Shown here one piece after another: positions 48,021-60,065 of a stretch of DNA of 64,000 nt (position 1 is the first letter of the stretch; every line of letters starts with the position of its first letter). The notes under the pieces are model-generated. The model saw nothing but the letters and a program-made list of their open reading frames with translations, did not search any database and had not been told where the DNA came from. Source of the stretch: Bryoerythrophyllum caledonicum (taxonomy: Eukaryota; Streptophyta; Bryopsida; Pottiales; Pottiaceae); contig OZ020523.1 of assembly GCA_963971425.1 (NCBI GenBank), positions 20,441,105 through 20,505,104 of the forward strand. Reading direction: 5' to 3'. The position numbers were made by a program, and so were the translations under genes.

Positions 48021-50604
48021 CCATAAAGGACCATGACTATGATATGCTCCATAGCTCCAAAGCCACTACAAAATTGCCCCTCCTAAGATGAGATGCTATG
48101 AAATTCATTCTAATATCTTTTAACTAATTTCAACCGTAGGATCTTTAAGTTGACTTCCAACATTGAAAGATCCAATAGTTAGTCTCAGATTAGCTAAATT
48201 GAAAGGACAAATCATTGAATGGCTTTAGTGGTGGAACAAACAGGCACTTTGATCATGCTGGTCTCCTTCGGAAACCGGAGTTCTTCTTAACTAGGATTTC
48301 TACATGTCGTCCCGATGGGGTGAGCGGAGGGTGGTGTGTTAAATTTACGTTTGTATGTTTTGTATTTTAAAACCTATAAGCTCAAATTGAATCTAATAGA
48401 GAAGTATTTTATTTTTGGAGTGCATTTAACCGTTATCCTAGTTTAAATCCTAGTATTTTAGGGGTTTTAGGGTTTTTAGGGGATTTTAGGGTTTAATTAT
48501 TTTTAGGGTTTTCAGGGGTTTCCAAGGTTTTTAGGGTTAGGGTTAGGGTTAGGGTTAGGGAGCGGCAGACAAACAGATTGTCGCCTATTATATAGGTAGA
48601 TGTTATGAAGACACTTACTTCATGTTGGTCAAAAATTCTTTGACACATTGAGAAGAGTAATACTTGCCAACTTAAAATCAATGTTACTCTTCTCAACGTG
48701 TCAAAGAATGCTTTTTTTTGAAACTACACGGTATATACACTTCATTTGAAAAAAATTCCAATGGACCATGTCATAGGGTCTCGGACTTTTTCACACTCAG
48801 CTTGGGGCTATCAATTATCTAGACCAAGGGACATCAAAAGATAATAATCTTTAGCAAAAAGATGATTGTCAAGTATAAATAATTGGAAGGTTTGACTAGT
48901 CATAATTAAAGGCTATATTCTATGAGCTAAGTTTTTGAAAATTCATAGAAAATTGAAAATCAACTTCAACAAATATGAAAAAGAAAAAGGTGTATAAACC
49001 ACTGAAGCATACGTTGAAAACAATTTTGCATTGTAAAGAAGTTACCGCGATTTGAAAAGTGTCTTTGTTTCCAAAAATTAAATTGTATTAATGATTTTCA
49101 AAGGACTAGAAAAAGGTATGAAAAGTCTTGTAGGTCATGACCAGCTCCTTACAACCCAATAGCTTTGACTTTTTATGAATTTTTAATAAAAAATAATTAA
49201 TGGCTTCTCAACCCCTGTAAGACTAGAGTCCCCTCGAAGGACACTTTGAATTTCAATTGAGTCCCTCAATCTCAAATCTGTGCATGTTTTTTTGAGATTT
49301 TTCATTGATCAGGCAAAATTTTAATAGCTTTCCGTTGACATGATTTTTTAGAAATTTGACTTAGGGTTCAAAAGTTACAAACATTTTAAATAACATATAC
49401 AAATAAATAGGGCAGCGATTTAGTATGCCATATGATAAATAGTGTAGCAAAACTTCAATTCATTCTAAATTCAATAGAAATTCTAAATTTGAGTTTTTGT
49501 CCATTCAAAAAATAAATAAAAATTCTTCTTTTAAGAAATCGCGGTGAGGTAAAAAGGGCCACCACCACAGTTTGTAAACACCTAATGCACACCCTTTACC
49601 TCGTGCCTTGAAAATTGCACATGTCATTTCTTAAATTTGCTATTTATCCCTGCCATTAAATTACCAATTAAATGATTTTATGGTACATAATCTGCCATAA
49701 TATTCACTTCTAGAAATATTTTCAACACAGAAAACAATGGTCTTAGGTCCATAGCATCTAGCCTTGCAACTTAAGTAAATCCTATGGTACATGTATTGAC
49801 AGGAATATAAAATCCTACACGGAATTTTGTGGACCTTATCCACAGCCATATGTCTTGTTTGACTAAATTTAGAAAGTATATTTAAAATGCCTTTCCTTTT
49901 TTTTCTCATCAACTACATAAAAATTGAATTTTGGGGTTTACAGCTCATCGCCCTAGGCACGCAAAATAGCGAGCTCCACACAAGGTAGAACACAAAGGGA
50001 ATGGAAATCTTTGCATACACCATATAGATTTTTGAATTTCAACAATATGAGAAGGATATGATCTATGCAAAACTTGTTAGTGAATTGTTAATTCTCAACA
50101 CATAGTTGCATTGCATGAGTTTTAAGGACATCTTCTACTCCTCTTCTAATTCTGAAATATGGTGCACATGTGCCTAACATGATCCTTTCTAAGTTTAAAT
50201 TAGAAATTCACCGCCCATAGTGCAAAACTATTGACATAGAAGGTGGTCAACGTTTGTTGAAGGTGTCCAGTGAGTTTGGGTGCTAAAACGTCACGGTCCT
50301 GCAGGGGTTAACCATATTGTGGCAATTTATATACTTTTCCTATCCAATTAAAGGTCTAAAGGTATCTATCTACATCCAAGCTCCCAAACATTGTTGTTTT
50401 TTTACCACTTTTAGAAGCTATGGAGTGTTGTTTGTAAGCCAAGAAGCCTTTTCAATCTTATTTTGCAATTTGATTGATTGTAATTTATGGCTAACAAGGT
50501 TTTTTTTCACTTTTGGTTTGAAGCCACATTTACAACATACCATTTTTCATTGTAGCTAGAGTAACAATATGAAAAAAATTTATGTACGATTTATAAATTT
50601 ATTT
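48021..50604. other. Gene-free AT-rich region containing a small Helitron
   Basis: No gene is supportable. Besides the Helitron at 48291-48600, a palindromic pair lies around 48620-48720: AATTCTTTGACACATTGAGA and its near-inverse TCTCAACGTGTCAAAGAATG, separated by about 55 bp. A phrase AAAGGACCATGAC (about 48027) recurs near 5605 and 54491. Confidence 0.55.
48291..48600 (-). mobile_element. Small non-autonomous Helitron, copy 1 (310 bp)
   Basis: Read on the minus strand it starts TCTACCTATATAATAGGC (48600 downward) and ends ...ATCCTAG (48291). It is preceded by A and followed by T, the Helitron rule (A|TC...CTRR|T). The inner part is a run of CCCTAA and CCCTAAAA units. There is no Rep/helicase gene, so it depends on an unseen autonomous partner. 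Confidence 0.72.
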
Positions 50605-51535
50605 AACCCCTAAAGTCCCAAGGCATTTTCACTCAAAAGCACTTCAAAAGTTGAATGAATTTCATAACATCTCATCTTATCTCATCTCGTTCATAGCATC
50701 TCATCTCGTCTCATCTCATCCAATCTCGTCTCATCTCGTCTCATCTCGTCTCATCTCATCTCATCTCATCTCGTCTCATCTCGTCTCATCTTGTCTCATC
50801 TCATCTCATCTTGTTCTAGTGCAATGAGTACGAAAGGAATCAAAAACTTGTATTTCTACATTCAACCGTAGAATCTCAATCAAGACATATTATATAACAT
50901 CCTCACAAAATTTCATCAACATTGACCGCATAGATTGAAAGATTATAGTGTTTGAAGTAGAGCAAACGGTTCAATCTTCCATGGGTTGAGTGGATCAACA
51001 TAATTTGACTTCTCTTGTTGTCAAATTTGTACACTACACAAGGACTAAACTCATTACCATTATGTTAAACATGGTGTTAGTTCCTTGTATACTAAATTTT
51101 AGAGGTAGAGAAGGGGTGTAGCATATTTAAAACAATTGAGCAAGGTGTGAAGGTTCAAAGTTTGCTAATTCACATTTAATTTTTGTGAGCTTGATATGTT
51201 TTAGAATAAGAGTGCAAAGTTTCAGAAAGAAGTTTTACACCACATCTTGTAGTAGAAGAAATAAAAAGCAAAAAATATGAAGATCTCTAAGTTTCATGTG
51301 GAAAAGAAGAGGTTTTCTTGGTACCTTGCCCGACAATGTGTGACAATGTGAGAAAATGTTTGACTTGGGTTAATGTGCTATTTCTCACTAAAGAAAATAA
51401 TTTATTTTTGGCATTATGAAAGGAAATTATATTATTTGCTAGTATTGATAGAGTGTTCTAGCAAAGGTTTTGGAGTTGCTCGAGGTGCCGGCTCTCGCAA
51501 CGTTTTCTTTAAGATGGCATAACTTTAAAGAAGAA
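50604..51535 (-). repeat. Interspersed repeat family, copy D, split by a microsatellite
   Basis: Reverse-oriented copy with the terminal box AACCCCTAAAGTCCC (50604), then the same landmarks as copies B and C in reverse, up to TTAAGATGGCATAACTTT. Behind it (51535-52280) lie the intron-like and exon-like segments of the same family. The TCTCATCTCG array at 50671-50815 interrupts it. Confidence 0.65.
50671..50815 (+). repeat. TCTCA/TCTCG pentamer microsatellite
   Basis: About 28 five-base units, TCTCA alternating with TCTCG (and a few TCTTG), inside interspersed-repeat copy D. Confidence 0.92.
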
Positions 51536-52084
51536 TGTTATAAATTGACACCATAGAAACCTGCCCAAACCTTCAAGAGTCCCATGATAGGACTCTTGGG
51601 AATTTAGGGGAATAATCCTTGACCATGTGCTACATTTTTCAAAGTTTGATCCAAAATTGTTGCATAGTTTGCCTAGGAATCTTGAAAACACATCAAATTT
51701 GTTGTCAAATATTCCTAATCTGAAAAAATGTATGATCATTCTAACTACAAATCACCAAAAAAGGATTGTGACTTCTTGACCCCAGCCCACAAAAGGGATT
51801 TGTTTCAGATGATCAATCATATAAACCAAATTTTGTATAAGATTTCCACCATTATAAGAAAAAAATTATAATGAGATCTCTTATTTTTATGAGGAAATGA
51901 AATTTGTTTTATTCAACTTGCTGAAAAAAGGTGAGAACTTTGACTTGTCTTGGTGTGAAAATTTTACACTATGGAAGGATTTTCATTGACAGTCTCAAAT
52001 AAAATAATGTAAAATAATGTAACTTACTTGAATTAAAATTATCATATTTAACAGAAGATCATAGCAAAACAAATTGAAGTTACC

Positions 52085-52258
52085 TGAATTGCTTGCCCTT
52101 GGTAGTTTTTAAAAAGATGACATAATTTTTCTATGGGTCCTATAAGAATAAAATACATATCCTCAGAGCTATTGTCTGCTTGCATATTTGTAAGAAAATT
52201 CAAGGACTGGAAATATAAATTGCAATTATGGGAACGTACCCGAGATTTACAAAAGTCC
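52085..52258 (-). pseudogene. Exon-like segment of a multicopy decayed gene
   Basis: Open frame reading VDFCKSRVRSHNCNLYFQSL, then DNSSEDMYFILIGPIEKL and CHLFKNYQGQAIQ, ending at a plausible donor (CAG|GTAACT). The related segment at 19035-19190 (plus) encodes a similar peptide (MGFCKSWARCHGCNLYLQFL) with a stop. Conservation at peptide level between two diverged copies suggests a former exon. The protein family is not recognised. Confidence 0.45.
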
Positions 52259-54806
52259 ACCTCAGAACTTTTGGTCCTTAGTACTTAATCCTTAGTTCCC
52301 AAGTCATATTTCTCCAAAACCAAGATATGTGCTGATTTTTTTCTTTGAACTAACTTTGATGGAGATAGAATGCCTAATTTTAGTATCCATCCTTACAAAA
52401 TTGAACTCAACCCATGACCTAAACTTTGGGGAAAATTGCACAACATCCATTGGTTGATGGAATAGATGTAGTGTTTAAAGCAACTGTATATTGGTTATGA
52501 AAATTGTGGATTTAGGAGGGTATACTTTGGAGCTTTATGCATCAATAGACTTTTGCAAGAATTTTAGTATTTTGAATAAAAAAAAAGGTTTCATGTGCAC
52601 CAGGTTGATAGCTTTGTATCAACATATCATACTTGAAGAAAAGATTCAGACATGATTGTTGATGATTTTTTAACTTTTGTCCACTTGATTGTATACAAGA
52701 ATGTTCCAAACTCATACAAATTAAAACGGAAGATTTGTATGCAATGAGAGAGATCAACAATCACAAAACAATGAAGAAGCTCTTGAAGACAAATTTCAAT
52801 CAAAATTTAAGACCAAAACCATCTTCAAGCATGTGGATGAAATACAACATAGTATGCAGCATGGTATTCATTGTACATTTGGGTGTTTGGTGTATTTTGT
52901 GTTGTATTCCTAGCTTTTCCATGAGTTCTATAACTCCAAATCATGATTTGATTTTTGGAGAGTGTTCATATAATGTGTGCGCAAATCTGAACTTTATGTT
53001 TCACAACCTAATTCCTCATGAATTTCATGCAAATTGAGGTTTAACACCTCTAGAGTCCCATTTTGGGTCTCGTGGGCACCAAAGGGTTAAGGGCCTTGTT
53101 CCATGTCCTTTCTATGAAATGACGAGGTTAAGAATTTTGACATTGTGTACAACATCGTCCCCTTCTTGATTTTAATACATGGTTGTCCAATATTCAATTT
53201 GATGAAATCTTAATTGACCTACACATATTTACAAAATTATTTTGTTGTGCCTTCTACAACATTAGCGCCTAAGTATCAACTGGGTATTATAATTTATTAG
53301 ATTAATATCATATAGATAATAGATGAGAAGTGTGCATTGAGCATGTTGCTATTTGGTTAGAAATTAGCAACACCTCGATAAGGTGAAGAGTGTTGATGAA
53401 CCCAGTTACATTAAATGAGAACTGACCTTGAGTTCCTCCTTAGCTTCTAGACATCTTCTTAGAGATTTGCACTTCATTGTTAAAACCTTTATATTTGTAA
53501 ATATTTCTTTTTACTTTCATTTGCTCATTTAAAGTGAAAAGGTGGGATCCGCATACCTCTTTGGATTCAAATATGGTTTGAGCTAATTTAACGTCTTAAC
53601 CTTAGAGTTCCTTTAAGACAACCAAAACTTGTTGGCAACCATCACAAAATAAGCCCATTATAATTTGTGACACACTAGTCCAATGGGTATACCAACTACG
53701 GTAAGTATAGTTTAGGGTGTGGCTTGATATTCATTGTCACTTACTTCACTTTGTAGGTCATTCTAAATGTTAGTAAACTAAAGTTTAAAGTGTGTTACAT
53801 AGTGAGGTAAATAGCAATAAATGTCTTGAGGTGTGGAGAAACCTTACACTACAAAAACACATGTAACTTTTTTTCTACTCCAAAAATTTGCTAAATTTGA
53901 CAAGTGGAGATTTAGAACATCCATTAACAAGTAATGATATTTTCACACATTGTATGTGAACCAAGAGTGATAATTGTTGATAATGAAATACAATACATCG
54001 ATACATTTAATTAATGATATACAAACAGAAATACAGACATTATTGGGTGCCACCTTGAGTGTACAGATGTAAAATCATCGTTCACAATTTTTTGGAATGA
54101 CAACTTGTTCAATCAAATTACATTATTTGGCATCTTCCATGTTTGAATTCTCATAAATCAAATTATAGATTACATAGATAGGTTCAATTCTTTAAAGAAC
54201 AAATTAAAATTATTTGTGATATTCATTGACAATATTTTGGTATTTGAAATGCAATTTAACACTACAGTATTTAATAGAACTGCAATTTATAAATACTATA
54301 AATACTATAAATAATATTAATGATCATTATCTTATATCTCAACATTATTTAGCAAGCCTAGTCAAGTTCGGATACCTACACTTACTAATGCCCAAGGATT
54401 TCTAAGACCATTTCATGTGCTATATGGTAAATAGTACTGAAATAGGAAGTCTCCAATCCCTTATTTAACATTTATTTCTATTATCACTTGAAGGACCATG
54501 ACTATGTTGATAAAATATAAACTTCAAAACTACTATCCAATTGGTGCAAATTAAATTTTTTCACAAGTAATGATATTTTTCTACTTTACATCATAGGATC
54601 TTATTGAATCTACTATTAGAAGAAAACACAAGTTTTTTCTTATATGATATACTTGACCGCAAAAGTTAGAGACTATAGCAAGTCTTGCGATTCAAAAAAA
54701 AATTAACACTAATTTTATAGGGTCAACACACTAATTGACTTTATTAAATGTAGCTTTCACATTGTGAAAATTTGACATGTGCTACAATCTATATGATGTA
54801 AGGTTT

Positions 54807-55321
54807 AGGCACCCAATTCCGATCAGTAGAGTATGCATTGCATGGTGCATAAAAATGGCAAATGCATGAAATGGTGCATGAAGTGACCCAAAACCGATAG
54901 CTCAAATTCTGAAAACACCAGTCATTATCGGCATTGGGTCATGAAGTGTGCAATTTTGGGTTGCTCCACCTCAATTGACCTCTCATTGGTGGCATTGCCT
55001 CGAAAGTCGAACAAGGCCGATCGGTATTGGGTACCCTCCATGAGTTGGTTATCCATGGCATGTCTTCTCTCTTTTACTCACTCTCACTTGTTGGCATGGG
55101 ACAAAAGAGGGCACTAAGTCTCACCTACTCAACAGTTTGATTATGGGCTATGGTGGTTTTTGGGCTTTTAAATTCTATTTCAATTCCAAATCTTTGAGAT
55201 TAAATTTGAAAAAACATTTGTTGAGTTTCATATCTAATTCCGCATCTTTCTAAATAAATGTTTTTGACATAGAATGTCATTTGAATCCCCAACTGGCTTA
55301 AGTGATTGGAATTGGGTGCCT
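54807..55321. mobile_element. MITE-like segment with repeated AGGCACCCAATTCC ends
   Basis: AGGCACCCAATTCCGATCA (54807-54825) is mirrored by TGATTGGAATTGGGTGCCT (55303-55321), 18 of 19 bases complementary. A third, diverged inverted copy (GATCGGTATTGGGTACCCT) is near 55018, so the unit could also be 54807-55040 nested in a longer one. No target duplication is clear. Confidence 0.45.
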
Positions 55322-55682
55322 CTACCTCATGTGCCTCTATCTTAATATAAGTGTGCACAAATTTAAAGTACATCAAAATTATTAGGCATCTTCAAAATAA
55401 TCTTGATCAATGAGGGATCCAAAATCTAATAAAATATTTGTTGTTGTTTTGAAATCCAAAACGAAATCATAAATCGAAGACTAAAAAAGAAGATTTGTTT
55501 TTGGAAGTAGAGAGGAAAAAGAAGCAAAATCTCAAAGTTTAGTATCTATGAATTTAAAAGACCAAAAAATATTTGCTTGATGCCCAAAAACTTTGACTCT
55601 TCTTGGAGTGAAGTTTCTGGAAGTTTCTATTTATTTGTTTATTTGTAAAATCTAAGACGACATTGTATTAGATAAGTGCATA

Positions 55683-56021
55683 TCTACCTATATAATAGGC
55701 GACAGTTTGTCTGTCTGTCTGCCGCTCCCTAATCCTAAACCCTAACCCTAATCCAAACCCTAAATCTAAACCTAACCCTAAATCCTAAACCCTAACCCTA
55801 AGTCTTTGCCGGAACATGCACGCTGTTGTTGGTGAACGCCGTGTGGATTTGGGTTAGGGTTAGGGTTTCATGGGTTTCAAGAGTTTCAAGAGTTTCAAGG
55901 GTTTCAAGAATTTCAAGAGTTTCAAGGGTTTGATGGGTTTCAAGGGTTTCAAATCCAAAAAGCAATGTTTTGATGAGGCGTCTTCGGCTCTTCCTATCGG
56001 GACGACACGTGCCAATCCTAG
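55683..56021 (+). mobile_element. Small non-autonomous Helitron, copy 2 (339 bp)
   Basis: It begins TCTACCTATATAATAGGC after an A and ends ATCCTAG before a T, with the same 3' text as copy 1 (ATCGGGACGACA about 25 bp from the end). The inside holds CCCTAA/CCCTAAA runs, an inverted GGTTAGGG stretch and a 9-bp TTTCAAGGG/TTTCAAGAG array (about 55875-55960). No coding capacity. Confidence 0.75.
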
Positions 56022-56329
56022 TGATATCTAAAAAGATATGTGAGTAACTTGATATACCTGCTTGAAAAGTTGTTTTAGATAGCAGAATATCTTCATCAGA
56101 TGTCAGTTTTATGAAACTTTAGACTCCCATAAATCTCCTACAATTTCTCTTCTTTAATAGAAAAACCTCATTTCTTTGTTGAATATCGACAAGACAAGAA
56201 CAAGCCTAGATTCTTATTACTTGCCCATTGAAGACACTTGGTCCTTTAGCAATGAACTTGAGAAAAAAATTCCTCAAAATATGATGTCACTAGATCTGAA
56301 ATGAAAATCAGGTATGGATAAACAAAGTG

Positions 56330-56920
56330 GTAAAAGTACTTTGTTCGGCAAGGTACCAAAACTCTTCTATTCTGTACAAAACTTAGAGATCCTTACATTT
56401 TTTTAACTTTACTTTTTCTACTACAAGAAGTGGTGTAAACCTTTGTATTGACCGTTTGGATTCTCATTCTCAATCATATTTTGTCTACAAAAAATTAAAA
56501 CGTAAATTGGCAGTTTTTGAACCTCCACTCCTGGCCCAATTGTTTTGAATATGCTATATCCCTTCTCGACTTCTAAAAATTCGTGTGCAAGGGAATAACA
56601 TCAAAACTAACATGATGGTAATGTTCTTAAGCCTTGTGTAGTGCAAAAACTTGACACCAAGTGAAGTCAAAGTCTGCTGATCCTCTCAACGCAGGGAAGA
56701 AAATGAACCATATTCTCTACTTCATATACTATAATATTTCAATCCGTGCGGTCAAAGTTTATGAGATTTTTTAAGGACATTACTAAACAAGTAGTCATTA
56801 AGATCCTACGGTTAGATGTAAAGATACAAGTTTTAAGTTCCCTCCTTACACATTCCACCAGAGCAAGCAATTTTGAAGTGTTTCTGGTGTGAAAATGCCT
56901 TGGGCCTTCAGGGGTTAAGG
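56330..56920 (+). repeat. Interspersed repeat family, copy C
   Basis: Same orientation and landmark order as copy B, including GACACCAAGTGAAGTCAAAG, GATCCTACGGTTA and the terminal GTGTGAAAATGCCTTGGG then AGGGGTTAAGG. Confidence 0.7.
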
Positions 56921-57299
56921 AAGTTAGTATGTGGCTAGTGGAAATATCATGATTTTAAAACTATTATTCTACTCGAAATAGGTTTAGAGGAGGACACTTG
57001 TTTCTTCAACAATTGTTTTGTACAAACTTGGTACAAGCTTATTAAATGAGGTTTATTCATACCTAAATTATAAGATATACATAACATTCTAAAACCAATG
57101 CTAGATCGGCCTCGCACATAGGAATCAAATATGAGAATGATTCTAAAATTTCATATGAACCATTTTAAACCAAAATGGAAGAGGTTAATGAAAATGAAGC
57201 AAGTGGCCATCGAAGGAAAGAATTAGATGTGTGTTACTAAAGGAGTGTGCATGGCCCATAAGAAAATAAATGAAAGGCTCTTCATACTCAATGATGATT

Positions 57300-57930
57300 T
57301 CATAAACTCAAGAGGCCACCTTAACATTGGTGCTAGAATGTTGTGTAGGCTTATCTATTTCTAATCACTCATGAAATCAAAACTTGGTACTGTTGTATCT
57401 AAAATCAAATCTATAGAATATTACTTTGAAATCATTAATGTTTGTATCTTTTTGTTAGATTTATCAGAAAGCATTGATTACAATTAAAGATAGTGAGAAA
57501 TAGTGCAATTTGATTATAAATAGGCAATTCAGTTGGAGATAGGACAATTTGATTGGAAGTAGAGAGGTGATAATATTTCTTGTCGAGCAAGTTCAGAGAA
57601 GATTTGAGAAGCAATGTGCACATGAAATATGCCAAGGAATGAATTGCATTCGCATATGAAAACAAAGCATAAATTGAAGAAGCATACAAACTTAATGCAT
57701 TACCACATGAAAACAAATTTCACTGCTTCTTCAAGATAAAGACCAACAACTTTTGCACTTCAATGGCATGATGACAATTCACATAACTTTTCTCAAGAAC
57801 AAAGAGTTATCAGAGTTATCAAGTCACGTAAGATTGTCCAAAACTTGCATGCTTTGTCATCACATATGTCATGCATTTTATAAACGTCCCATATATCATA
57901 GCAAGGTGATATGCTCTAGAGTTGTCCACA
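57300..57930. repeat. Duplicated 3' flank of the PGG-like gene, older copy
   Basis: It aligns with about 59430-60060 (GGACAATTTGATTGGAA, AAACTTGCATGC, TTGTCATCACA and CATAGCAAG in the same order). It marks an old tandem duplication of the locus, since split by repeat copy E. Confidence 0.7.
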
Positions 57931-57973
57931 ATTAACACCTAATTAAGTGGGTATAATGTTTAGAAAATATTCT

Positions 57974-58730
57974 CAACCCCTACAGTTCCTTGATAATTTC
58001 GCACCAAAAACACTTCAAAACTATTGATTCCAATGCAAATAGTGCAAAAGAAAATGAAAACCTTTAATTATAATTCTAACTGTAGGATCTTAATAAAGAC
58101 TTCTTGAATAAGTTCATGCTCACAAAATTTTATAAACTATGAGCGCACTGATTGAAAGATTATAGTGTTTAAATTTCATTTTCTTCCTTGCATCGGGAGG
58201 ATCACACTTTGACTGCACTTGGTGTCAATTTGTTGCACTTCACTAGGTCTAAGTTTCATACCACCATGTTAAACATGATAATAGCTCCATGGGCACCAAT
58301 TTATAGAGGTAAATAAAGGTGTAGCCATTGCAAAATATTGTGCAAGGAGTGGAGGTTCAAAAAATGTCATTCCACATTTTATTTTTTGGTAAATAAAATA
58401 TGTGCCATACTAAGAATTTAAATAATCAATAAAACATTTTACACAGCATCATGAAGTAGGAAAAAGATAAGTAAAAAATTACTTAGGTTGCTAGTTTCAA
58501 TGGGGAGAAGAAAAAGTTTTTTGGTACCTGCCCAACGAAGTGTGGAAATGTTTGATTTAGGTTACAATGCTTTTCTACGCTAAAGACAAGAATTTGAAAA
58601 AAATATATATCAATGAAAATTACTATTCATTCATACAAAAAATCTTAATGCCAATAGAAACTTGTAGCAAAAATTTTGGAGTTGCCTAGAGTCCTCAATT
58701 TTGCATCTTTTATAGCATTTTTATTCTCTA
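57974..58730 (-). repeat. Interspersed repeat family, copy E
   Basis: Reverse copy with AACCCCTACAGTTCC at its left edge and family landmarks CACTTCAAAACTATTG, GTAGGATCTTAATAAAGAC, GTTAAACATGATAATAGCTCC and GGTACCTGCCCAACGAAGTG. It is inserted between the duplicated flank and the gene fragment at 59134. Confidence 0.7.
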
Positions 58731-59133
58731 AAGATCTGTTGTGAAAAATAAAATAAAATAATAAAATAAAATAATAAATATATACTTCCATTAAGCTACT
58801 ACTATGTTGCATCTTTGTAAAAAGTTTCAGAAATTCAGGATCAAAATTGTCCTAACAAGAACTTGCCCAAAATGGAAAACGGTTCCCTTGGCAAAAATGG
58901 TCCTTTAGAGATTAATTTTGATTTTCTAGCCACAACTCAAGACGAAGCACATTACTTCTATCAATAGTTACTAAACTTGAACGATCAAGTGGTCAAGGTT
59001 GTGCAAAAGATATACACAATACAAGATAATTGAGACTTTTCATTTACTGCAACCAAGTTGTTTGAAGTTTGAGGCTCGAAGGAAAGCCAAGCCAATAGGA
59101 GAATAAAAACATTGAAAAGAAAAGATATGAAAA

Positions 59134-59410
59134 TCACTTTCTAATTTCATTGTTGAATGACTTTTGGTCATCAAGCACTTTACATTCCTCTAACATTCTT
59201 AGAGAATCGGCATTGTCTACTAGTGGATATGCAATTTTAAACAAATACATGTCATCTACATCTCTTTGTTCGAGGAATGATATCTTAGAACAAAGAAATG
59301 CTAGGCATGCCAAAATCAAGGCTATCAAAAGACAAACTAATAGAACAAGAGGTATTATTATCATCCAAAGACATTTTGCCAAATTTAAATTTACCACTCT
59401 TGAGGCTCAA
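59134..59410 (-). pseudogene. Fragment of a PGG-like membrane protein gene
   Basis: The minus-strand peptide (NLAKCLWMIIIPLVLLVCLL ... ACLAFLCSKISFLEQRD) resembles the C-terminal membrane segment of the gene at 60066 (NIPKCLLLMIGLPFLLVC ... CPDFLCSKIPLLRR). Only the last two hydrophobic segments and a changed tail remain, so it is a truncated tandem duplicate. Confidence 0.68.
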
Positions 59411-60065
59411 TGTCGATTTTGAGAAGCCCTAAGCACTGGTGCTAAAGTGCTATGTAGCCTCATCCATTTATGATCAATCATAACATAAAACTTGGTTTTG
59501 TTTTTATTGAAAAATAGTTTGTAGAACATCACATTGAAATCAATCATGTTTTTATCTTTTAGTTAGAGTTTTCAAAAATGTAAATTACAATTACAGGTAG
59601 TCTAAGGACTTGAAATAGGGAAATTGAATTGGAAATAGGACAATTTGATTGGAAATAGAGAGACAATTAGAAATTGTTTGTTAACCAAGTTGAGAGAACA
59701 TTCAATAAGCTGATCTTGTAATGTAATGGGCACATGCTCAAGTACACTAAGATTGATATTGAATGTTAACTGCACTAAATGATTTACAAATGCTATAAGC
59801 TTTACTCTCGATGAGAATTTTTACCAACTATGTTTACAATGATCTCCCTCTTTGAATTGTATGGATAGTTGCACTCTTAGTAAGAAATTCATCATGTGTA
59901 AAAACTTATAGCATTAATAAATGAACTAGTGTAGTTAACACAATATAACAATTATAGGGTATAAGAGTGTAAGTCAAAACTTGCATGCCTTGTCATCACA
60001 GATTTCAAGCATTTTAAATATCATGCATGTCATAGCAAGATAAATGTATATCTCAACGAAGAAGT

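Larger units (their letters stand above)
51536..55682. other. AT-rich gene-poor DNA with repeat fragments
   Basis: It includes the intron-like fragment at 51922-52055 and the exon-like segment at 52085-52258. No other coding structure persists. The open frame at 52735-53037 has one hydrophobic stretch (MVFIVHLGVWCILCCIPSF) but no homologue I know. Confidence 0.5.

Noticed and set aside
48470-48560. Possible chromosome end (TTAGGG runs)
   Set aside because: The run is short, imperfect and enclosed by Helitron termini, with ordinary sequence on both sides.
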